The notes beneath the pieces were generated by a model, which saw nothing but the letters and a program-made list of their open reading frames with translations, had not been told where the DNA came from and made no database searches. 64,000 nucleotides of DNA, taken from positions 372,001-436,000 of the forward strand of contig NZ_QFZK01000001.1 of assembly GCF_003415675.1 (NCBI RefSeq). Direction: 5' to 3'. Source of the stretch: Rhodoferax lacus. GTDB lineage: Bacteria > Pseudomonadota > Gammaproteobacteria > Burkholderiales > Burkholderiaceae_C. Of the stretch, positions 29,801 to 44,117 are shown piece after piece. The translations under genes and the position numbers were made by a program. Every line of letters starts with the position of its first letter. Position 1 is the first letter of the stretch.

Positions 29801-30875
29801 CGCCCCAGAGCTTGGAGACGGTAAAGCCGGTCAGGCCCGCCTTGGGCTTGGAGCCGCGTCCGGTGGCGCCCTCGTCGCGGATCTCGCCACCGGCACCGGT
29901 GGAAGCTCCGGGGAAGGGGGAAATGGCGGTGGGGTGGTTGTGGGTTTCCACTTTCATCAGGATGTGCTGGGTGGCGGTCTGCTTTTCATACGCCGCTGCG
30001 CTGTGGGTACCCGTGACGCTGGCTGCGGCCGTGGCCACAAAGCGCTCCACCACCGCGCCCTCCATCACCGAGGCATTGTCCGAGTAGGCCACCAGCATGT
30101 GCTGGGGGTTTTGCTGGTGGGTGTGGCGGATCATGCCAAACAGGCTGCTGGTCTGGGCCACACCGTCAATGCTGAACTGCGCATTGAATATCTTGTGGCG
30201 GCAGTGCTCGCTGTTGGCCTGGGCGAACATCATCAGCTCCACGTCCGTGGGGTTGCGGCCCAGTTTGGTAAAGGCGTCCACCAGGTAATCGATTTCATCG
30301 GCGGCCAGGGCCAGGCCGAAGCGGCTGTTGGCGTCCAGCAGCGCGGCTTTTCCTCCCGAGAGCACATCCACATGGTCCATGGGTGCGGGTTGCAGCGCAT
30401 GAAACAGGTCATTGGCCTGGGCGCGGTCCAGCATGGCGCTTTCGGTCATGCGGTCATGCAGCAGTGCGGCCACGGCCTGCAGTTGCTCCGGGCTCAGCGA
30501 GGCTTTGCCCAGCAGCGGGTTCTTCAAGGTGATGCGGTACTCCACCAGGCGCTCCACGCGCTTGACGGCAAAGCCGCAGTTGTGGGCGATGTCGGTGGCC
30601 TTGGAGGCCCAGGGCGATACCGTGCCAAAACGCGGGCTGACCACAATGGCCGGGCCGTCAGTTGCACCGGTGTACGGGTCGCCATAGGTGAGCAGGGCTG
30701 AGAGCTGGGCGGCAACGTCCGCGTCGAGTGCAGACTCGGTGGCCACCAGATGCACAAAGCGCCCTGCAATGCCGCTGATGCGTTCGTGAATGCCCTGGAG
30801 TGTGGGCAGGAGTTGCTGGATTCGGAAACTGCTCAGGGCGTTGCCGCCTTCAAAGGAAGAGATATGCAGGGTCAC
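26838..30875 (-). CDS. purL: Phosphoribosylformylglycinamidine synthase
   Basis: Fourth step of purine synthesis: FGAR plus glutamine and ATP gives FGAM. This is the long single-chain form (1345 residues; E. coli 1295). It has an N-terminal PurS-like region, the linker and two AIRS-type synthetase halves ([16 protein letters not shown] and the structural-nucleotide half). A C-terminal glutaminase domain carries the nucleophile GVCNGCQM and the histidine near [10 protein letters not shown] choose the GTG at 30875 because homologues begin [14 protein letters not shown]; the frame runs on to 30944. The upstream leader contains a hairpin and an operator-like palindrome. Confidence 0.97.
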   Translation of the reverse strand: MTLHISSFEGGNALSSFRIQQLLPTLQGIHERISGIAGRFVHLVATESALDADVAAQLSALLTYGDPYTGATDGPAIVVSPRFGTVSPWASKATDIAHNCGFAVKRVERLVEYRITLKNPLLGKASLSPEQLQAVAALLHDRMTESAMLDRAQANDLFHALQPAPMDHVDVLSGGKAALLDANSRFGLALAADEIDYLVDAFTKLGRNPTDVELMMFAQANSEHCRHKIFNAQFSIDGVAQTSSLFGMIRHTHQQNPQHMLVAYSDNASVMEGAVVERFVATAAASVTGTHSAAAYEKQTATQHILMKVETHNHPTAISPFPGASTGAGGEIRDEGATGRGSKPKAGLTGFTVSKLWGGWSDEAGGKPEHIASPLQIMTEGPLGGAAFNNEFGRPNLLGYFREYEQTVVTDRDTQQRGYHKPIMIAGGLGVIDQTQTHKIAFPAGSLLIQLGGPGMRIGMGGSAASSMATGANAAHLDFDSVQRGNPEIERRAQEVINQCWTLGQTGGPTGTGNPILAIHDVGAGGLSNAFPELTNDAERGARFDLRAVPLEESGMAPKEIWCNESQERYVLAIAPESLELFKALCERERCPFSVVGVATEERQLQLVDAGADSPVDMPMNVLLGKPPKMQRDVTTITRAAKPLDLTGVSLQQAVIDVLAHPTVASKRFLITIGDRSVGGFTHRDQMVGPWQVPVADCAVTLADYQGFAGEAMSMGERTPLAALNAPASGRMAVAEAITNLLAAPIELSRVKLSANWMAACGEPGEDAALYATVKAVGLELCPALGISIPVGKDSLSMRTQWETEAGKHKVTSPVSLIITAFATLADVRGTLTPQLNAVEDTTLVLIDLGHGQNRMAGSILAQTLNQMGDSVPDLDSAQDLINLVNAVNALRAKGQVLAYHDRGDGGLLATVAEMAFAGRVGVTLNVDMLVLEGDGISDSRMDVGDSKNWAGQVGARREELTLKALFSEEPGVVLQVRTSERSEVMQTLREHGLSAFSHFVGKTRPATSSMDAGKNALQIWRDAKSIFSAPLSDLHQVWDAVSWKICQQRDNPACADAEHAAAGAVGDPGLHTHLPASLKTLMASAPAVLKSRPKVAVLREQGVNSHVEMAYAFTEAGFDAFDVHMTDLQTGRAKLDDFQGVVACGGFSYGDTLGAGIGWARSVTFNPRLSEQFQAFFGRGDTFGLGVCNGCQMFAELADIIPGAQDWPRFTTNQSERFEARLSLVEVLESPSLFLQGLAGTRLPIAVAHGEGYANFKYRGNADKAIAAMRFVDNTGAATEAYPFNPNGSPGGLTAVTTADGRFTAMMPHPERVFRSVQMSWTDLGTDGHSPWMQLWHNARRWVG

Positions 30876-30917
30876 TGTGCGGGCCTGGAAGGTGGGCTGG
30901 AAGATGGGGCAAAGACG

Positions 30918-30955
30918 GGCGTAGCGATACGCCAACGCGGGCAATTTTACCCGCG
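30918..30955 (-). promoter_or_regulatory. purL control region: palindrome over a -10 box, and a leader hairpin
   Basis: CGCGGG-N8-CCCGCG (30936-30955) is an inverted repeat whose centre contains TAAAAT on the minus strand (30949-30944), a candidate purL -10. Further into the predicted leader, GGCGTA-N4-TACGCC (30918-30933) forms a perfect six-pair hairpin. The leader to the GTG would be about 60 bases. The palindrome does not resemble the classical E. coli PurR site. Confidence 0.4.
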
Positions 30956-30977
30956 CGATCCCGGCGCCCAGAGGCGA

Positions 30978-30993
30978 TGGGATAATTCAGCCC
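30978..30993 (+). promoter_or_regulatory. Extended -10 box directly before map
   Basis: TGG-GATAAT (30978-30986) ends seven bases before the map ATG. The nonamer TGGGATAAT is identical to the one before rlhA at 24736-24744. No Shine-Dalgarno is present, suggesting a leaderless mRNA. Confidence 0.45.
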
Positions 30994-31833
30994 ATGACAA
31001 TCACCTACAAAGATGCCCAGGGCATTGAAGGCATGCGCATTGCGGGCAGGCTGACCGCCGAAGTGCTGGACTACCTGGCCCCCTTCGTCAAACCCGGCGT
31101 GACCACCAATGAGTTGGACAAGCTGGCCCACGACTACATCGTGGACGTGCAAAAAGCCATCCCCGCACCGCTGAACTACACGGGTGGCGGCAACACGCCC
31201 TACCCCAAGTCCATCTGCACCTCCATCAACCACCAGGTCTGCCACGGCATACCCAATGACAAGCAGCTCAAGAAAGGCGACATCGTCAATGTGGATGTCA
31301 CCGTCATCAAGGACGGCTGGCATGGGGACAGCAGCCGCATGTATGCGGTGGGTGACGCATCGATTGCGGCCAAGCGCCTGTGTTCCCTCACCTATGACGC
31401 CATGTGGCACGGTATCAAGATGGTCCGCCCCGGCATCCATCTGGGTGACATAGGCCACGCCATTCAGGTGTTTGCTGAGCGCAACGGCTTTAGCGTGGTG
31501 CGCGAGTTCTGCGGCCACGGCATAGGCCAGGGCTTTCACGAAGAGCCGCAAGTACTGCACTACGGCCGCCCCGGCACCCTGGACAAGCTGGTCGAAGGCA
31601 TGACCTTCACCATCGAGCCCATGATCAACGCCGGCAAGCGCGACATCAAGGACGGACCCGAGAAAGACGGCTGGAGCATCGTCACCAAAGACCATTCGCT
31701 GTCAGCCCAGTGGGAGCACACCGTGCTGGTCACCCCCACCGGCTACGAGGTGCTGACCCTGTCAGCTGCCAGCCCGCCCATACCGGCTTTTGTGGCCGAG
31801 TACGCCCAAGCCGCTACCGCTTCCAAGCCCTGA
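30994..31833 (+). CDS. map: Methionine aminopeptidase type I
   Basis: Removes the initiator methionine from nascent proteins after deformylation. All five metal ligands are visible in the 279-residue product: Asp and Asp in [18 protein letters not shown], His in [14 protein letters not shown], Glu in FTIEPM and Glu in QWEHTVLV. The C-terminus is about 15 residues longer than the E. coli enzyme. Divergent from purL; glnD starts 14 bases downstream, so map-glnD is probably one transcript. Confidence 0.97.
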   Translation: MTITYKDAQGIEGMRIAGRLTAEVLDYLAPFVKPGVTTNELDKLAHDYIVDVQKAIPAPLNYTGGGNTPYPKSICTSINHQVCHGIPNDKQLKKGDIVNVDVTVIKDGWHGDSSRMYAVGDASIAAKRLCSLTYDAMWHGIKMVRPGIHLGDIGHAIQVFAERNGFSVVREFCGHGIGQGFHEEPQVLHYGRPGTLDKLVEGMTFTIEPMINAGKRDIKDGPEKDGWSIVTKDHSLSAQWEHTVLVTPTGYEVLTLSAASPPIPAFVAEYAQAATASKP

Positions 31834-31847
31834 GTCGCAGGGCCTGC

Positions 31848-34445
31848 ATGCACGACATCGCCACGCTGCGCGACACTTATCGCGCCCAGAAGGCCGCCCT
31901 GCTGGCCACGCTGGGCGAGCGCGCGGCCTCCACCCGCACGGTGCGCCAGTCGCTGCGCCGCATGTCCGATCTGGTGGACTCGGTGCTGGTGGAGCTCTGG
32001 CATCTCTCGGGCATGCCGGAGCCCTTTGCCCTGCTGGCGGTAGGCGGTTTTGGACGCGCCGAACTGTTCCCCTATTCGGATGTGGATGTGCTGCTGCTCT
32101 TGCCCGATGGCACCTCGGCCGAGCAAGACCCGGAGCTCAAAAGCCGTATCGAAGGCTTCATCAGCAACTGCTGGGACCTGGGGCTGGAAATCGGCTCCAG
32201 TGTGCGCAGCATCAGCGAATGCCTGAGTGAGGCCGAGCGCGACGTCACCATCCAGACCGCCCTGCTGGAGAGCCGCCTGATCACGGGCAACGCCAAACTG
32301 GTGCGGGCCTTCCAGAAGGCCTACTTTGGCGCCATGGACCCCAAGGCTTTTTTTGTGGCCAAGACCCTGGAGATGCGCCAGCGCCACACCAAGTTTGAGG
32401 ACACACCCTACGCACTGGAGCCCAACTGCAAAGAGTCACCCGGAGGTCTGCGCGACTTGCAGGTGATTCTGTGGGTGGCCAAGGCCGCGCGTCTGGGTAA
32501 CACCTGGAAGGAACTGGCCCACAACGGTCTGGCCACGCCCTTTGAGATCCGCCAGATTCTGCGCAACGAAGCCCTGCTGCTGCAGGTGCGCGCGCGCCTG
32601 CACCTGCTGGCCAGACGGCGCGAAGACCGGCTGATATTTGACCTGCAGAACGCTGTGGCAGAGACCTTTGGCTACAGCAACCGCGAGGCCGATGAAGACA
32701 GGAAGCACATGGTGCGCGCCAGCGAGCAGTTGATGAAGCGCTACTACTGGGCTGCCAAGGCTGTGACCCAGCTCAACCAGATCCTGTTGATGAACATCGA
32801 GGAGCGCCTGAGCCCCTCCACCCACACCCTGCACCGCATCAACGAGCACTTCAACGAGAAGGCCGGAACCCTGGATGTGGTGAGTGACGACCTGTACCGC
32901 CGCAACCCGCATGCCATCCTGGAAACCTTCTGGGTCTACCAGACCACGGTGGGCGTGAAGGGCCTCTCAGCCCGCACCCTGCGCGCGCTGTACAACGCGC
33001 GCGACCTGATGGATGCCAAATTCCGCAAGGACCCGGTCAACCGCGCCACTTTCATGCGCATCCTGATGGAGCATGACGGCATTACCCACGCGCTGCGCCT
33101 GATGAACCAGACCTCGGTGCTGGGTCGCTACCTGTGGGTGTTTCGCCGCATCGTGGGGCAGATGCAGCACGACCTGTTCCACGTCTACACCGTGGACCAG
33201 CACATCCTGATGGTGCTGCGCAATGTGCGGCGCTTCTTCATTGTGGAGCATGCGCACGAATACCCGTTCTGCTCGCAGTTGGCCTCCGGCTGGGACAAGC
33301 CCTGGGTGCTGTACGCGGCAGCCCTGTTCCACGACATTGCCAAGGGCCGTGGCGGCGACCACTCCGTACTGGGCACGGTGGAGGCCGGGCGCTTTTGCCT
33401 CGAGCATGGCATTGACGCCGAAGACGCTGAGCTAATTGAATTCATGGTGCGCGAGCACCTGACCATGAGCCGTGTGGCCCAGAAGTCCGACCTGAGCGAC
33501 CCCAAGGTGATCGCCGACTTTGCCAAGCGCGTGGGCAACGAGCGCAACCTCACCGCCCTGTACCTGCTGACGGTGGCCGACATTCGCGGCACCTCGCCCA
33601 AGGTCTGGAATGCCTGGAAGGGCAAGCTGCTCGAAGACCTGTACAAGTACACCACCCGCGCCCTCGGTGGCCGCGCCCCCGACCCGGATGCCGAGGTGGA
33701 AGCCCGCAAGCGCGAGGCGCTGGTGATGGTGGCCCTGTATGCCATGCCCTTTGAGGCGCACAAGCCCTTGTGGGACACGCTGGACGTGGGCTACTTCATG
33801 CGCCATGACGCCTCCGACATTGCCTGGCACACCAAGCAGATTTCCCGCCACGTGGACACCAAAACACCCATCGTGCGGGCGCGCCGCTCCCCGATTGGCG
33901 AAGGCCTGCAGGTGCTGGTCTACACCCACGACCAGCCAGATCTGTTTGCCCGCATTTGTGGCTACTTCGACCAGGGCGGCTTCAGCATCCTGGATGCGCG
34001 GGTGCACACCAGCAAAACCAATTACGCGCTCGACACCTTCCAGGTGATCACCGCCGGTGGCATCGACGAGCACTTCCGTGAGCTCACCGCCATGGTGGAA
34101 AACGGACTGGCCAGTGCCATTGCCACCGAATCCCCACTGCCCTCCCCCAGCCGCGGCCGGGTGTCACGGCGGGTCAAGAGTTTCCCGATTGCACCGCGCG
34201 TCTCCTTGCGCCCGGACGAGAAGGCCCAACTCTGGCTGCTCAGCATTTCCGCCAGCGACCGCCAGGGCCTGCTGTACTCCATTGCCCGCGTGCTGGCGCG
34301 CCACCAGATCGAGGTGCAACTGGCCAAGGTGGTGACGCTGGGCGAACGGGTGGAAGACACCTTCCTGATCCACGGCCCGCAGTTGCAGCACAACCGCGCG
34401 CAAATCGAGATCGAGACCGAACTGCTGGACGCACTGGCGGCCTGA
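31848..34445 (+). CDS. glnD: Bifunctional uridylyltransferase/uridylyl-removing enzyme GlnD
   Basis: Nitrogen sensor that adds or removes UMP on PII proteins according to glutamine level. The 865-residue protein has the nucleotidyltransferase motif [15 protein letters not shown] (residues 66-80), the uridylyl-removing HD domain ([15 protein letters not shown]) and two C-terminal ACT domains ([20 protein letters not shown] and [20 protein letters not shown]). The ATG at 31848 is chosen because the upstream frame from 31710 runs through map. It follows map closely. Confidence 0.97.
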   Translation: MHDIATLRDTYRAQKAALLATLGERAASTRTVRQSLRRMSDLVDSVLVELWHLSGMPEPFALLAVGGFGRAELFPYSDVDVLLLLPDGTSAEQDPELKSRIEGFISNCWDLGLEIGSSVRSISECLSEAERDVTIQTALLESRLITGNAKLVRAFQKAYFGAMDPKAFFVAKTLEMRQRHTKFEDTPYALEPNCKESPGGLRDLQVILWVAKAARLGNTWKELAHNGLATPFEIRQILRNEALLLQVRARLHLLARRREDRLIFDLQNAVAETFGYSNREADEDRKHMVRASEQLMKRYYWAAKAVTQLNQILLMNIEERLSPSTHTLHRINEHFNEKAGTLDVVSDDLYRRNPHAILETFWVYQTTVGVKGLSARTLRALYNARDLMDAKFRKDPVNRATFMRILMEHDGITHALRLMNQTSVLGRYLWVFRRIVGQMQHDLFHVYTVDQHILMVLRNVRRFFIVEHAHEYPFCSQLASGWDKPWVLYAAALFHDIAKGRGGDHSVLGTVEAGRFCLEHGIDAEDAELIEFMVREHLTMSRVAQKSDLSDPKVIADFAKRVGNERNLTALYLLTVADIRGTSPKVWNAWKGKLLEDLYKYTTRALGGRAPDPDAEVEARKREALVMVALYAMPFEAHKPLWDTLDVGYFMRHDASDIAWHTKQISRHVDTKTPIVRARRSPIGEGLQVLVYTHDQPDLFARICGYFDQGGFSILDARVHTSKTNYALDTFQVITAGGIDEHFRELTAMVENGLASAIATESPLPSPSRGRVSRRVKSFPIAPRVSLRPDEKAQLWLLSISASDRQGLLYSIARVLARHQIEVQLAKVVTLGERVEDTFLIHGPQLQHNRAQIEIETELLDALAA

Positions 34446-36753
34446 GCCTTCCCTAATACCGCCCCCGCTGATAGTCTTCCTGCCGCAGCGGTGCCATGGG
34501 GTGCCGGTGCTGACCAGGAGACTTTGCAATGGATAGCGCACAAAACAAAACGTCTGGCACAGGTGATGCCGCTGATGCCTTCAATGCGGCCAATGCAGCG
34601 TTCAGGGAGGGCCAATGGGAAAGAGCCTTGGCCTTGTACCGATCCGCAATCGATAGCGATGGCACGCTCGATACCGCCGCCCTGCAGTGCGCGCGCTGCC
34701 TGGTGCAACTGGAGCGTTGGATGCCGGCGCGTGAGGCATTTGCCGCCACCCTGCGTATCAACCCGGCCAATTACTCGGCCTGGTTGGAGGCCGGCCATCT
34801 GTGCCGCAGGATGGGTGAAGAGCAGCAGGCCATGCTGTCCTACCAGCGCGCCATCGACCAGGCCCCCCAGCGCTATGAAGCACCTTTGGCCCTTGCCCGA
34901 ACCCTGGAACTTGCTGGCAATTGGGACGTGGCGCAGCGCGCCTATGCGCATGCCGTGCAGGCCGCCGCGGCACTGAGCCCCAGCCTGGCCCGTGAAGTGC
35001 ATAGGCACATGGCGCGCTACCGCCTGGAGCGCGGGGATGCCGAGCGCGCGATGCAGTCTTTGCAGGAGGCCCTGATTCTGGGCAAAGGCCCCGAAGGTGA
35101 TGCTGTCGACCCAGAGGACCAGGCGGATATCCAGATCGACATCGGCGAGTGCCTGATCCGTCTGGGCGCCATGGAGCAAGGGCTATTGGCCCTGACCAGC
35201 GCAAGCAACGCGCAGCGCGAATCCACGCTGGCCCGTCTTGCGGCACTGAGCCTGCGCTACAACCTGTGGCAAGAGGCCATCGCGGTTTCGCGCCGCAATG
35301 TGGAACTGCACCCAGGCAGCCCCTGGGCGCACTGGAACCTGGCCTACCTCTTGAACGACTGCTGGCACATGGAAGAAGCTGAAGCCGCGCTGCGGCAAGC
35401 CGAAGCCATGGCACCCATGCCGGGAGCGCGGGCGCTGCGCGCTTCGATGGCCTCGCGCCGGGGAGATGCCGATACCGCGCTGGCCCTGTACCAGGAGATG
35501 GCCCGGGAGCCAGGCGCAGACCCTACGTTGGCAGCGTCGATTGCCATGACCTCGCTCTACAGCGACAAGCTGTCGGCCGCCGACGTGGCAGCGCTGCACC
35601 GCAGGCTGTTTGCGCCGCTGGGTGCTGGGGCACGCAGCAAGGCCAGTTTTGTGCGCGAACCGATAGCGGGGCGCCGTATCCGGCTGGGCCTGGTGTCGGC
35701 CGATTTTCACCACCAGCATCCGGTCAACCTCTTCATGCAGCCGGTCCTGCGGGAACTGGACCGCAGCCGCTTTGAGCTGTTTGTCTATTTCACCGGCACG
35801 TCCTATGACGCGCAGACCCGCTTTGCCCGAGACCGCTCAGAGCACTGGGTAGAGGTGAGCACGCTGAACTGCGAACAACTGGCCAAGCGCATAGACCGCG
35901 ATGGCGTAGATGTATTGCTGGACCTGGCCGGCCATACCGACGCACAGCGCACGCTGTTGTATGCGCGGCGCGCAGCCCCGGTACAGGCCACCTACCTGGG
36001 CTACCCCGGCTCCACCGGTCTGCCCAATATGGACTGGATTGTGGGCGACGCCGTGGTCACACCTGAAGGTGACGAGGCACTGTTTTCCGAGCGCGTTGTC
36101 CGGCTACCAGGCGCAGTGTTTTGCTACGCACCCGAAGCCCACTACCCCTACCCGCCGTACGGCCCCAGCCATGGCCAGCGGCCGCTGACCTTCGGCTCCT
36201 TCAACAACGTGCCCAAGCTCACCGAACACACGCTGCGCCTGTGGGCCCAGGTGTTGGCAGCGGTGCCGGGTTCGCGCCTGCTGCTCAAGGCGCCCAGCAT
36301 GGGTGACGCCTCGGCCGTGGCCGCTTTTGGCAAACGCCTGGAGGGCTTGGGCGTGGACCTGGCGCGGGTGGAGTTCCGTGGCCCCATCGCGCTGACCGAG
36401 ATGATGGCCGAATACGCCGATGTAGACATTGCCCTGGACCCGGTACCCTACAACGGCGGCACCACCACCTTGCAAGCCCTGTGGATGGGCGTGCCCGTGA
36501 TCACCAAGCGGGGCAGCAGCTTTGTGTCACGCATGGGGGCGAGTTTCATGACAGCCGCCGGTTTGCCGGAGTGGGTCGCAGACGATGACGCCGACTACGT
36601 GCGCATAGCGGTCCAGCAAGCGTCCAACCGCAAGGCCTTGTTGACGCTCAAGAAGGGCCTGCGCAAACGTCTGCAAGGCCGGCCCGCCTGGGATGTGGTG
36701 CAGCACACCCGCAACCTGGAGGCGGCGATTGAGCAGATGTGTGCAGAGTCCGA

Positions 36754-39446
<2,693 letters not shown>

Positions 39447-39460
39447 TCAAAAAGGAAGGT

Positions 39461-40498
39461 TCAGGAAAAAAGGCGGCGCGCTACTGCGGAGCCAGCTGCC
39501 AGGTCGCGCTGCTCGAGGGTGTTGTAGAGCGTTTGCAGCTCGGTGCCGATCACTTCCATGCTCTCGCGCGCCAGGGGCTGACCGTTGTCATCGGTGACCA
39601 CGCCGTCCATGCCTTCTGCCAGGGCAAAGGCCGCGTCGCGCATGCGCTCAAACGGCGCTTCAGCGCGCTCGGCCTGGGCCACATCCAGGTGCAGGCTGAT
39701 CTCGCGGATGGCGGATTGCGCCGGGTCTTCGGCCAATGCGGCCTGTGAATCAAAGCCCAGCACCAATACCGGTGGCATGCCCTCGGTCGCCGCGGGCAGG
39801 ACCATGCGCCCGGCCATCGCACCGGCCACAAAACCCAGGCGCCCGGCATTCTGGTGCACATAGCCAGGGCTCCACGAAGCGTTGCGGGCTCGGATGGTAA
39901 AGCCCAGCTGTGCGTCATGGCCGCTGGCGAACTGGTCGAGCTCGCGGGCACGGGCCACTTCGTCACGCATCTCGGGGAAGTCGGGCGTAGCGCCCACAGC
40001 GTCGGCAAAGTGCTGGGTCTTGACCACAAACTCGGAGTATTCGATTTCGTTGAGCGCGCCGGTGCGGTTGGCCAGTTGCACCCCGGCCTGGAAGCTGCTG
40101 TAGCGCTGGCCTGCCGCCGGTGCCTCCCACTGGTGGGTGTTCACGTTGAAGCCTTCCACCGCAAACGGCTTGGTGCCGGCGCGGCGCGTGGCCGGCAGCG
40201 CGGCAATGGCCGCATCACCAGATACGGCCGGGGCGCTGGGGTCCAGGGCCAGGTTGGCAATGACGTCGATCAGCGCGTCCAGCGTCGGCTTTTTGGCGGG
40301 CGTGGGCAGGGCCATATCGCGCTCCTGCACTTCGGCATCGGAAAAAGTGGGCTCCACCTGCTCCAGTCCGCCGGGCTCCACTTGTGCCGCCTCGGGTTGG
40401 CGCGGTGCATTCTTGCGCGAAGTCCAGGTGTTGTAGCCCACCACGCCGGCCAGCACCAGGCCTCCGGCAACAGCCAATCCGATCTGTAAGGTACTCAT
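39461..40498 (-). CDS. zipA: ZipA-like cell-division protein
   Basis: Anchors FtsZ at the membrane through an N-terminal transmembrane segment (about residues 4-24, LQIGLAVAGGLVLAGVVGYN). The middle is a variable Pro/Glu-rich region, and the C-terminal domain (about 200-330) carries the weakly conserved FtsZ-binding ZipA fold. The call rests on this architecture and on the smc-zipA-ligA order; overall similarity to E. coli ZipA is low, as is usual in betaproteobacteria. 345 residues, 14 bases downstream of smc. Confidence 0.82.
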   Translation of the reverse strand: MSTLQIGLAVAGGLVLAGVVGYNTWTSRKNAPRQPEAAQVEPGGLEQVEPTFSDAEVQERDMALPTPAKKPTLDALIDVIANLALDPSAPAVSGDAAIAALPATRRAGTKPFAVEGFNVNTHQWEAPAAGQRYSSFQAGVQLANRTGALNEIEYSEFVVKTQHFADAVGATPDFPEMRDEVARARELDQFASGHDAQLGFTIRARNASWSPGYVHQNAGRLGFVAGAMAGRMVLPAATEGMPPVLVLGFDSQAALAEDPAQSAIREISLHLDVAQAERAEAPFERMRDAAFALAEGMDGVVTDDNGQPLARESMEVIGTELQTLYNTLEQRDLAAGSAVARRLFS

Positions 40499-40512
40499 AG
40501 TCTGTGCGGGTC

Positions 40513-43500
40513 CTAGGCCAGTTCAGCCATTGAGAGGGCGGACTCCATGTCCACCGCCACGATACGGGAAACGCCCTGCTCCTGCATGGTCACACCAATC
40601 AATTGCTCGGCCATTTCCATGGCGATCTTGTTGTGGCTGATGAACAGGAACTGGGTGCTCTTGCTCATGCTGGCCACCAGTTTGGCGTAGCGCTCGGTGT
40701 TGGCATCGTCCAGCGGCGCGTCCACTTCGTCGAGCAGACAGAAAGGCGCGGGGTTGAGCTGGAAGATGGCAAACACCAGGGCGATGGCGGTCAGCGCTTT
40801 TTCGCCACCCGAGAGCAGGTGGATGGTCTGGTTCTTCTTGCCCGGGGGCTGGGCAATCACCTGCACGCCGGAGTCCAGAATCTCGTCGCCGGTAATCACC
40901 AGGCGTGCATTGCCGCCACCAAACAGTTCGGGGAACATGCGGCCAAAGTGCTCATTGACCTGGTTGAAGGTGCCCGAGAGCAGCTCGCGCGTTTCGGCGT
41001 CGATCTTGCGGATGGCGTCTTCCAGGATGTTCATGGCGTCCGTCAGGTCGGTGCTTTGCGAATCCAGGAAGGTCTTGCGTTCGCGCGCGGCGGCCAGTTC
41101 ATCCAGGGCAGCCAGGTTGACGGCGCCCAGAGCCGTGATTTCACGGTTGATGCGGTCGATATCGCTCTGCATGCCGAAGAGGCGCACATTGCCGTCCTTG
41201 ATACTTTGCTCCACCGCTTCCAGGTCGGCCTTGGCATCGACCAGCTGGGCCTCGTATTGCTCAAACCCCAAGCGCGCGGCCTGTTCCTTGAGCTGGAATT
41301 CGGTGATGCGCTGGCGCAGCGGGTCGAGCTCGCGCTCCAGTTGCATGCGGCGCTCGTCGCTGGCGCGCAGCTTGGCCGTCAGGTCGTCGTATTCACTGCG
41401 CTTGGCGCCCAAAGACTGTTCGCGCTCCAGCTTGAGGGCCAGGGCGTCCTGCAGGCCGCCTTGGGCGGCGGCATCGGTCAGGCGCGCCAACTCTTCCTTG
41501 GCGCGCTGTTCTTCGGCATCAATCGAGCGGCTTTGCTGGTCGGCCGTTTCCATGGCGCGCGACAGTTCGGCATTGCGCGCCTGCAGGCTGCGCTGGGCAA
41601 AGCTGGCTTCCTGGGCCTGGCGTTCCAGGCTGCGCTGCTGTTCGCGGCATTGCGAGAGCTTGCCCTGCCATTCGATCACGCGCTCATCAAGCTGGGCATG
41701 GCGCTCCTGGCTGTCGGCCAGTTGCATGTCCAGGGACTCGAAGCGCCCCTCGGCGGTGGCGCGGCGCTCCTGCAGGTCTTCAAGCTGCGCGTCCACCTCG
41801 GCCAGGTCACTCTCGATCTGGGCACTGCGGGCGCGGGCCTGCTCGGCCAGCTGGGTCAGACGCAGGGCTTCTACTTGCAGGGTGTGGTTGCGGGTTTGGG
41901 CCTCGGCCGCTTCCCGGCGCGCGGTCACCAGGGCCTGCGCGCTTTGGGCATAAGCGCTCTCGGCGCGCGACAGGGCCACGCGGGACTCGTCGGCAATCAG
42001 CACCTGGGCGCGCAGCTGCTTTTCCAGATTCTCGATTTCCTGGGCGCGCGCCAACAGGCCGGCCTGCTCGGAATCCTGCGCGTAAAAGCTCACGCTGTGG
42101 CTGGAGACCACATGGCCTGATTTCACATAAATGGTTTCACCGGCCTTGAGCTGGCCGCGTTGGGCCAGGGCCTCTTCAAAGCTGCTGGCAGTAAAGCAGC
42201 CGTGCAGCCAGTCCACCAGGATGGCACGCTGGCCGGCGTCGTTTACGCGCAGCAGGTCCGACAGACGCGGCAGCGCAGAGGCGCCTTCGGGTATTGCGGC
42301 CTGTGGCGGGCTGTAAAACGCCAGCTTGGCCGGTGGCGCGTCCACCGCGAAGGCGCGCACCATGTCCAGGCGCGAGACTTCCAGGGCGCCCAGGCGCTCG
42401 CGCAGAGCGCCTTCCAGGGCGTTTTCCCAACCTTGTTCGATGTGGATGCGGCTCCACAGGCCCTGCAAATGGTCCAGGCCATGTTTGGCCAGCCAGGGTT
42501 GCAGCTTGCCGTCGGTCTTGACCTTTTCCTGCAAGGTCTTGAGGGCCTCCAGCCGGGCCGAGAAGTCGGCCTGGCGGGCCGACTCGGTATTGACGGCCTG
42601 CTGGGCAATACGTCTGGCCTCGTCCAGCGCGGGCACGGATTCCTGCAGCTCGTGCAGGCGTTCCTGCGCAATGGCGTGGGCTTCGGTGGCCTCTTCAAAC
42701 TGCTGCTGCACGTCATGCAGCTTGTCCTCATCCGGCGCGGACAGCGCGTTGCGGTCGGCGCTCAGGCGTTCGCGGCGTGTGGACAGCCCGCGGCTTTGCT
42801 CTTCAATGCTGCGTTGCTCGGCGGCCAGCACCTGGATTTGCTGCTGCACCTGCACCACGGCGCCACGCTGCTCATTGGCGGTGGTCTGCGCTTTGGACAG
42901 GTTTTCTTCAATCTCGGGGAGTTGCTGCGCCTGCTCTTCCACTTGGGCTGCCAGCAACTCGGTCTGCTCGTCACCATGCAGGGCCAACTCGGCCAGGCGT
43001 TCGATCTCGGCTGCGGCGTCCTCTTTGCGCACAGCCCATTGCGCGATCTGTTCTTTCAGGGTGACCAGGCGCTGCTCAACACGTTGGCGCCCTTCCACCA
43101 CAAAGCGGATCTCGGCCTCCAGGCGGCCCACATCGGTGCTCGCCTCATACAACAGGCCCTGGGCCTGGTTGACGTGGTCACCGGCGGCGTAATGGGCCTG
43201 GCGCACGGCTTCGAGCTCGGCTTCGATGTGGCGCAGGTCCGCCATGCGCGATTCCAGCGCATTGACGGCCGAGAGGCCATCGGCCTGCACCTTGGACTGG
43301 TCGGCCAGGGCTTCTGCACGCTTCAAGAACCATTGCTGGTGCTGCTTGAGGGTGACTTCGCCGTGCAGTGTGTGGTACTTCTGCGCTACCTCGGCCTGCT
43401 TCTCCAGCTTTTCGAGGTTGGCGTTGAGTTCGCGCAGGATGTCTTCCACCCGGGTCAGGTTTTCGCGCGTGTCGGAGAGGCGGTTCTCGGTCTCGCGGCG

Positions 43501-44028
43501 GCGCTCCTTGTACTTGGAGACACCGGCCGCTTCTTCCAGAAACAGGCGCAGCTCTTCGGGCTTGGACTCGATGATGCGGCTGATCGTGCCCTGGCCAATG
43601 ATGGCGTAGGCACGTGGACCCAAGCCGGTGCCCAGGAACACGTCCTGCACGTCGCGGCGGCGCACCGGCTGGTTGTTGATGAAGTAGCTGGAGCCGCCTT
43701 CACGGGTGAGCACGCGCTTGACCGCGATTTCGCCAAACTGGCCCCACTGGCCACCGGCGCGGTGGTCGGCGTTGTCAAACACCAGCTCCACGCTGGAGCG
43801 GCTTGCGGGTTTGCGGGTGGTGGTGCCATTGAAGATCACGTCCTGCATGGACTCGCCGCGCAGCTCGCTGGCCTTGCTCTCGCCCAGCACCCAGCGCACC
43901 GCATCCATGATGTTGGACTTGCCGCAGCCATTGGGCCCGACCACCCCCACCAGCTGGCCAGGCAGCAGGAAGTTGGTGGGTTCGGCAAAGGACTTGAAGC
44001 CCGAGAGCTTGATGGAATTGAGACGCAC
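40513..44028 (-). CDS. smc: Chromosome segregation protein SMC
   Basis: ATPase that organises and segregates the chromosome. The 1171-residue protein has the standard layout: N-terminal Walker A (GPNGCGKSNIMDAVRWVLGE), long coiled coil, hinge near residues 510-650, returning coiled coil, and C-terminal signature LLSGGEKALTAIALVFA with Walker B (FCLLDEVDAPLDD). The start is GTG at 44028, giving the conserved MRLNSIKLSGFKSF. First gene of the smc-zipA-ligA-def operon. ScpA/ScpB partners are not in the window. Confidence 0.97.
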   Translation of the reverse strand: MRLNSIKLSGFKSFAEPTNFLLPGQLVGVVGPNGCGKSNIMDAVRWVLGESKASELRGESMQDVIFNGTTTRKPASRSSVELVFDNADHRAGGQWGQFGEIAVKRVLTREGGSSYFINNQPVRRRDVQDVFLGTGLGPRAYAIIGQGTISRIIESKPEELRLFLEEAAGVSKYKERRRETENRLSDTRENLTRVEDILRELNANLEKLEKQAEVAQKYHTLHGEVTLKQHQQWFLKRAEALADQSKVQADGLSAVNALESRMADLRHIEAELEAVRQAHYAAGDHVNQAQGLLYEASTDVGRLEAEIRFVVEGRQRVEQRLVTLKEQIAQWAVRKEDAAAEIERLAELALHGDEQTELLAAQVEEQAQQLPEIEENLSKAQTTANEQRGAVVQVQQQIQVLAAEQRSIEEQSRGLSTRRERLSADRNALSAPDEDKLHDVQQQFEEATEAHAIAQERLHELQESVPALDEARRIAQQAVNTESARQADFSARLEALKTLQEKVKTDGKLQPWLAKHGLDHLQGLWSRIHIEQGWENALEGALRERLGALEVSRLDMVRAFAVDAPPAKLAFYSPPQAAIPEGASALPRLSDLLRVNDAGQRAILVDWLHGCFTASSFEEALAQRGQLKAGETIYVKSGHVVSSHSVSFYAQDSEQAGLLARAQEIENLEKQLRAQVLIADESRVALSRAESAYAQSAQALVTARREAAEAQTRNHTLQVEALRLTQLAEQARARSAQIESDLAEVDAQLEDLQERRATAEGRFESLDMQLADSQERHAQLDERVIEWQGKLSQCREQQRSLERQAQEASFAQRSLQARNAELSRAMETADQQSRSIDAEEQRAKEELARLTDAAAQGGLQDALALKLEREQSLGAKRSEYDDLTAKLRASDERRMQLERELDPLRQRITEFQLKEQAARLGFEQYEAQLVDAKADLEAVEQSIKDGNVRLFGMQSDIDRINREITALGAVNLAALDELAAARERKTFLDSQSTDLTDAMNILEDAIRKIDAETRELLSGTFNQVNEHFGRMFPELFGGGNARLVITGDEILDSGVQVIAQPPGKKNQTIHLLSGGEKALTAIALVFAIFQLNPAPFCLLDEVDAPLDDANTERYAKLVASMSKSTQFLFISHNKIAMEMAEQLIGVTMQEQGVSRIVAVDMESALSMAELA

Positions 44029-44117
44029 GTGACGGAATAGCCTGCGCTAAGCGGTTGATTTCATTGGGATTTACAAGGCTGCACAGTCACAGCCGCCAAG
44101 CCAATGATACCGTGTGA

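Noticed and set aside
28449-30701. 750-codon forward open frame opposite purL
   Set aside because: It lies wholly antisense to an unmistakable purL, has a His/Gly/Val-rich composition typical of reversed GC-rich codons and shows no recognisable domain or ribosome-binding site.
42160-44040. 626-codon forward open frame opposite smc
   Set aside because: Antisense shadow of smc; Leu/Gly-rich, no recognisable motif.
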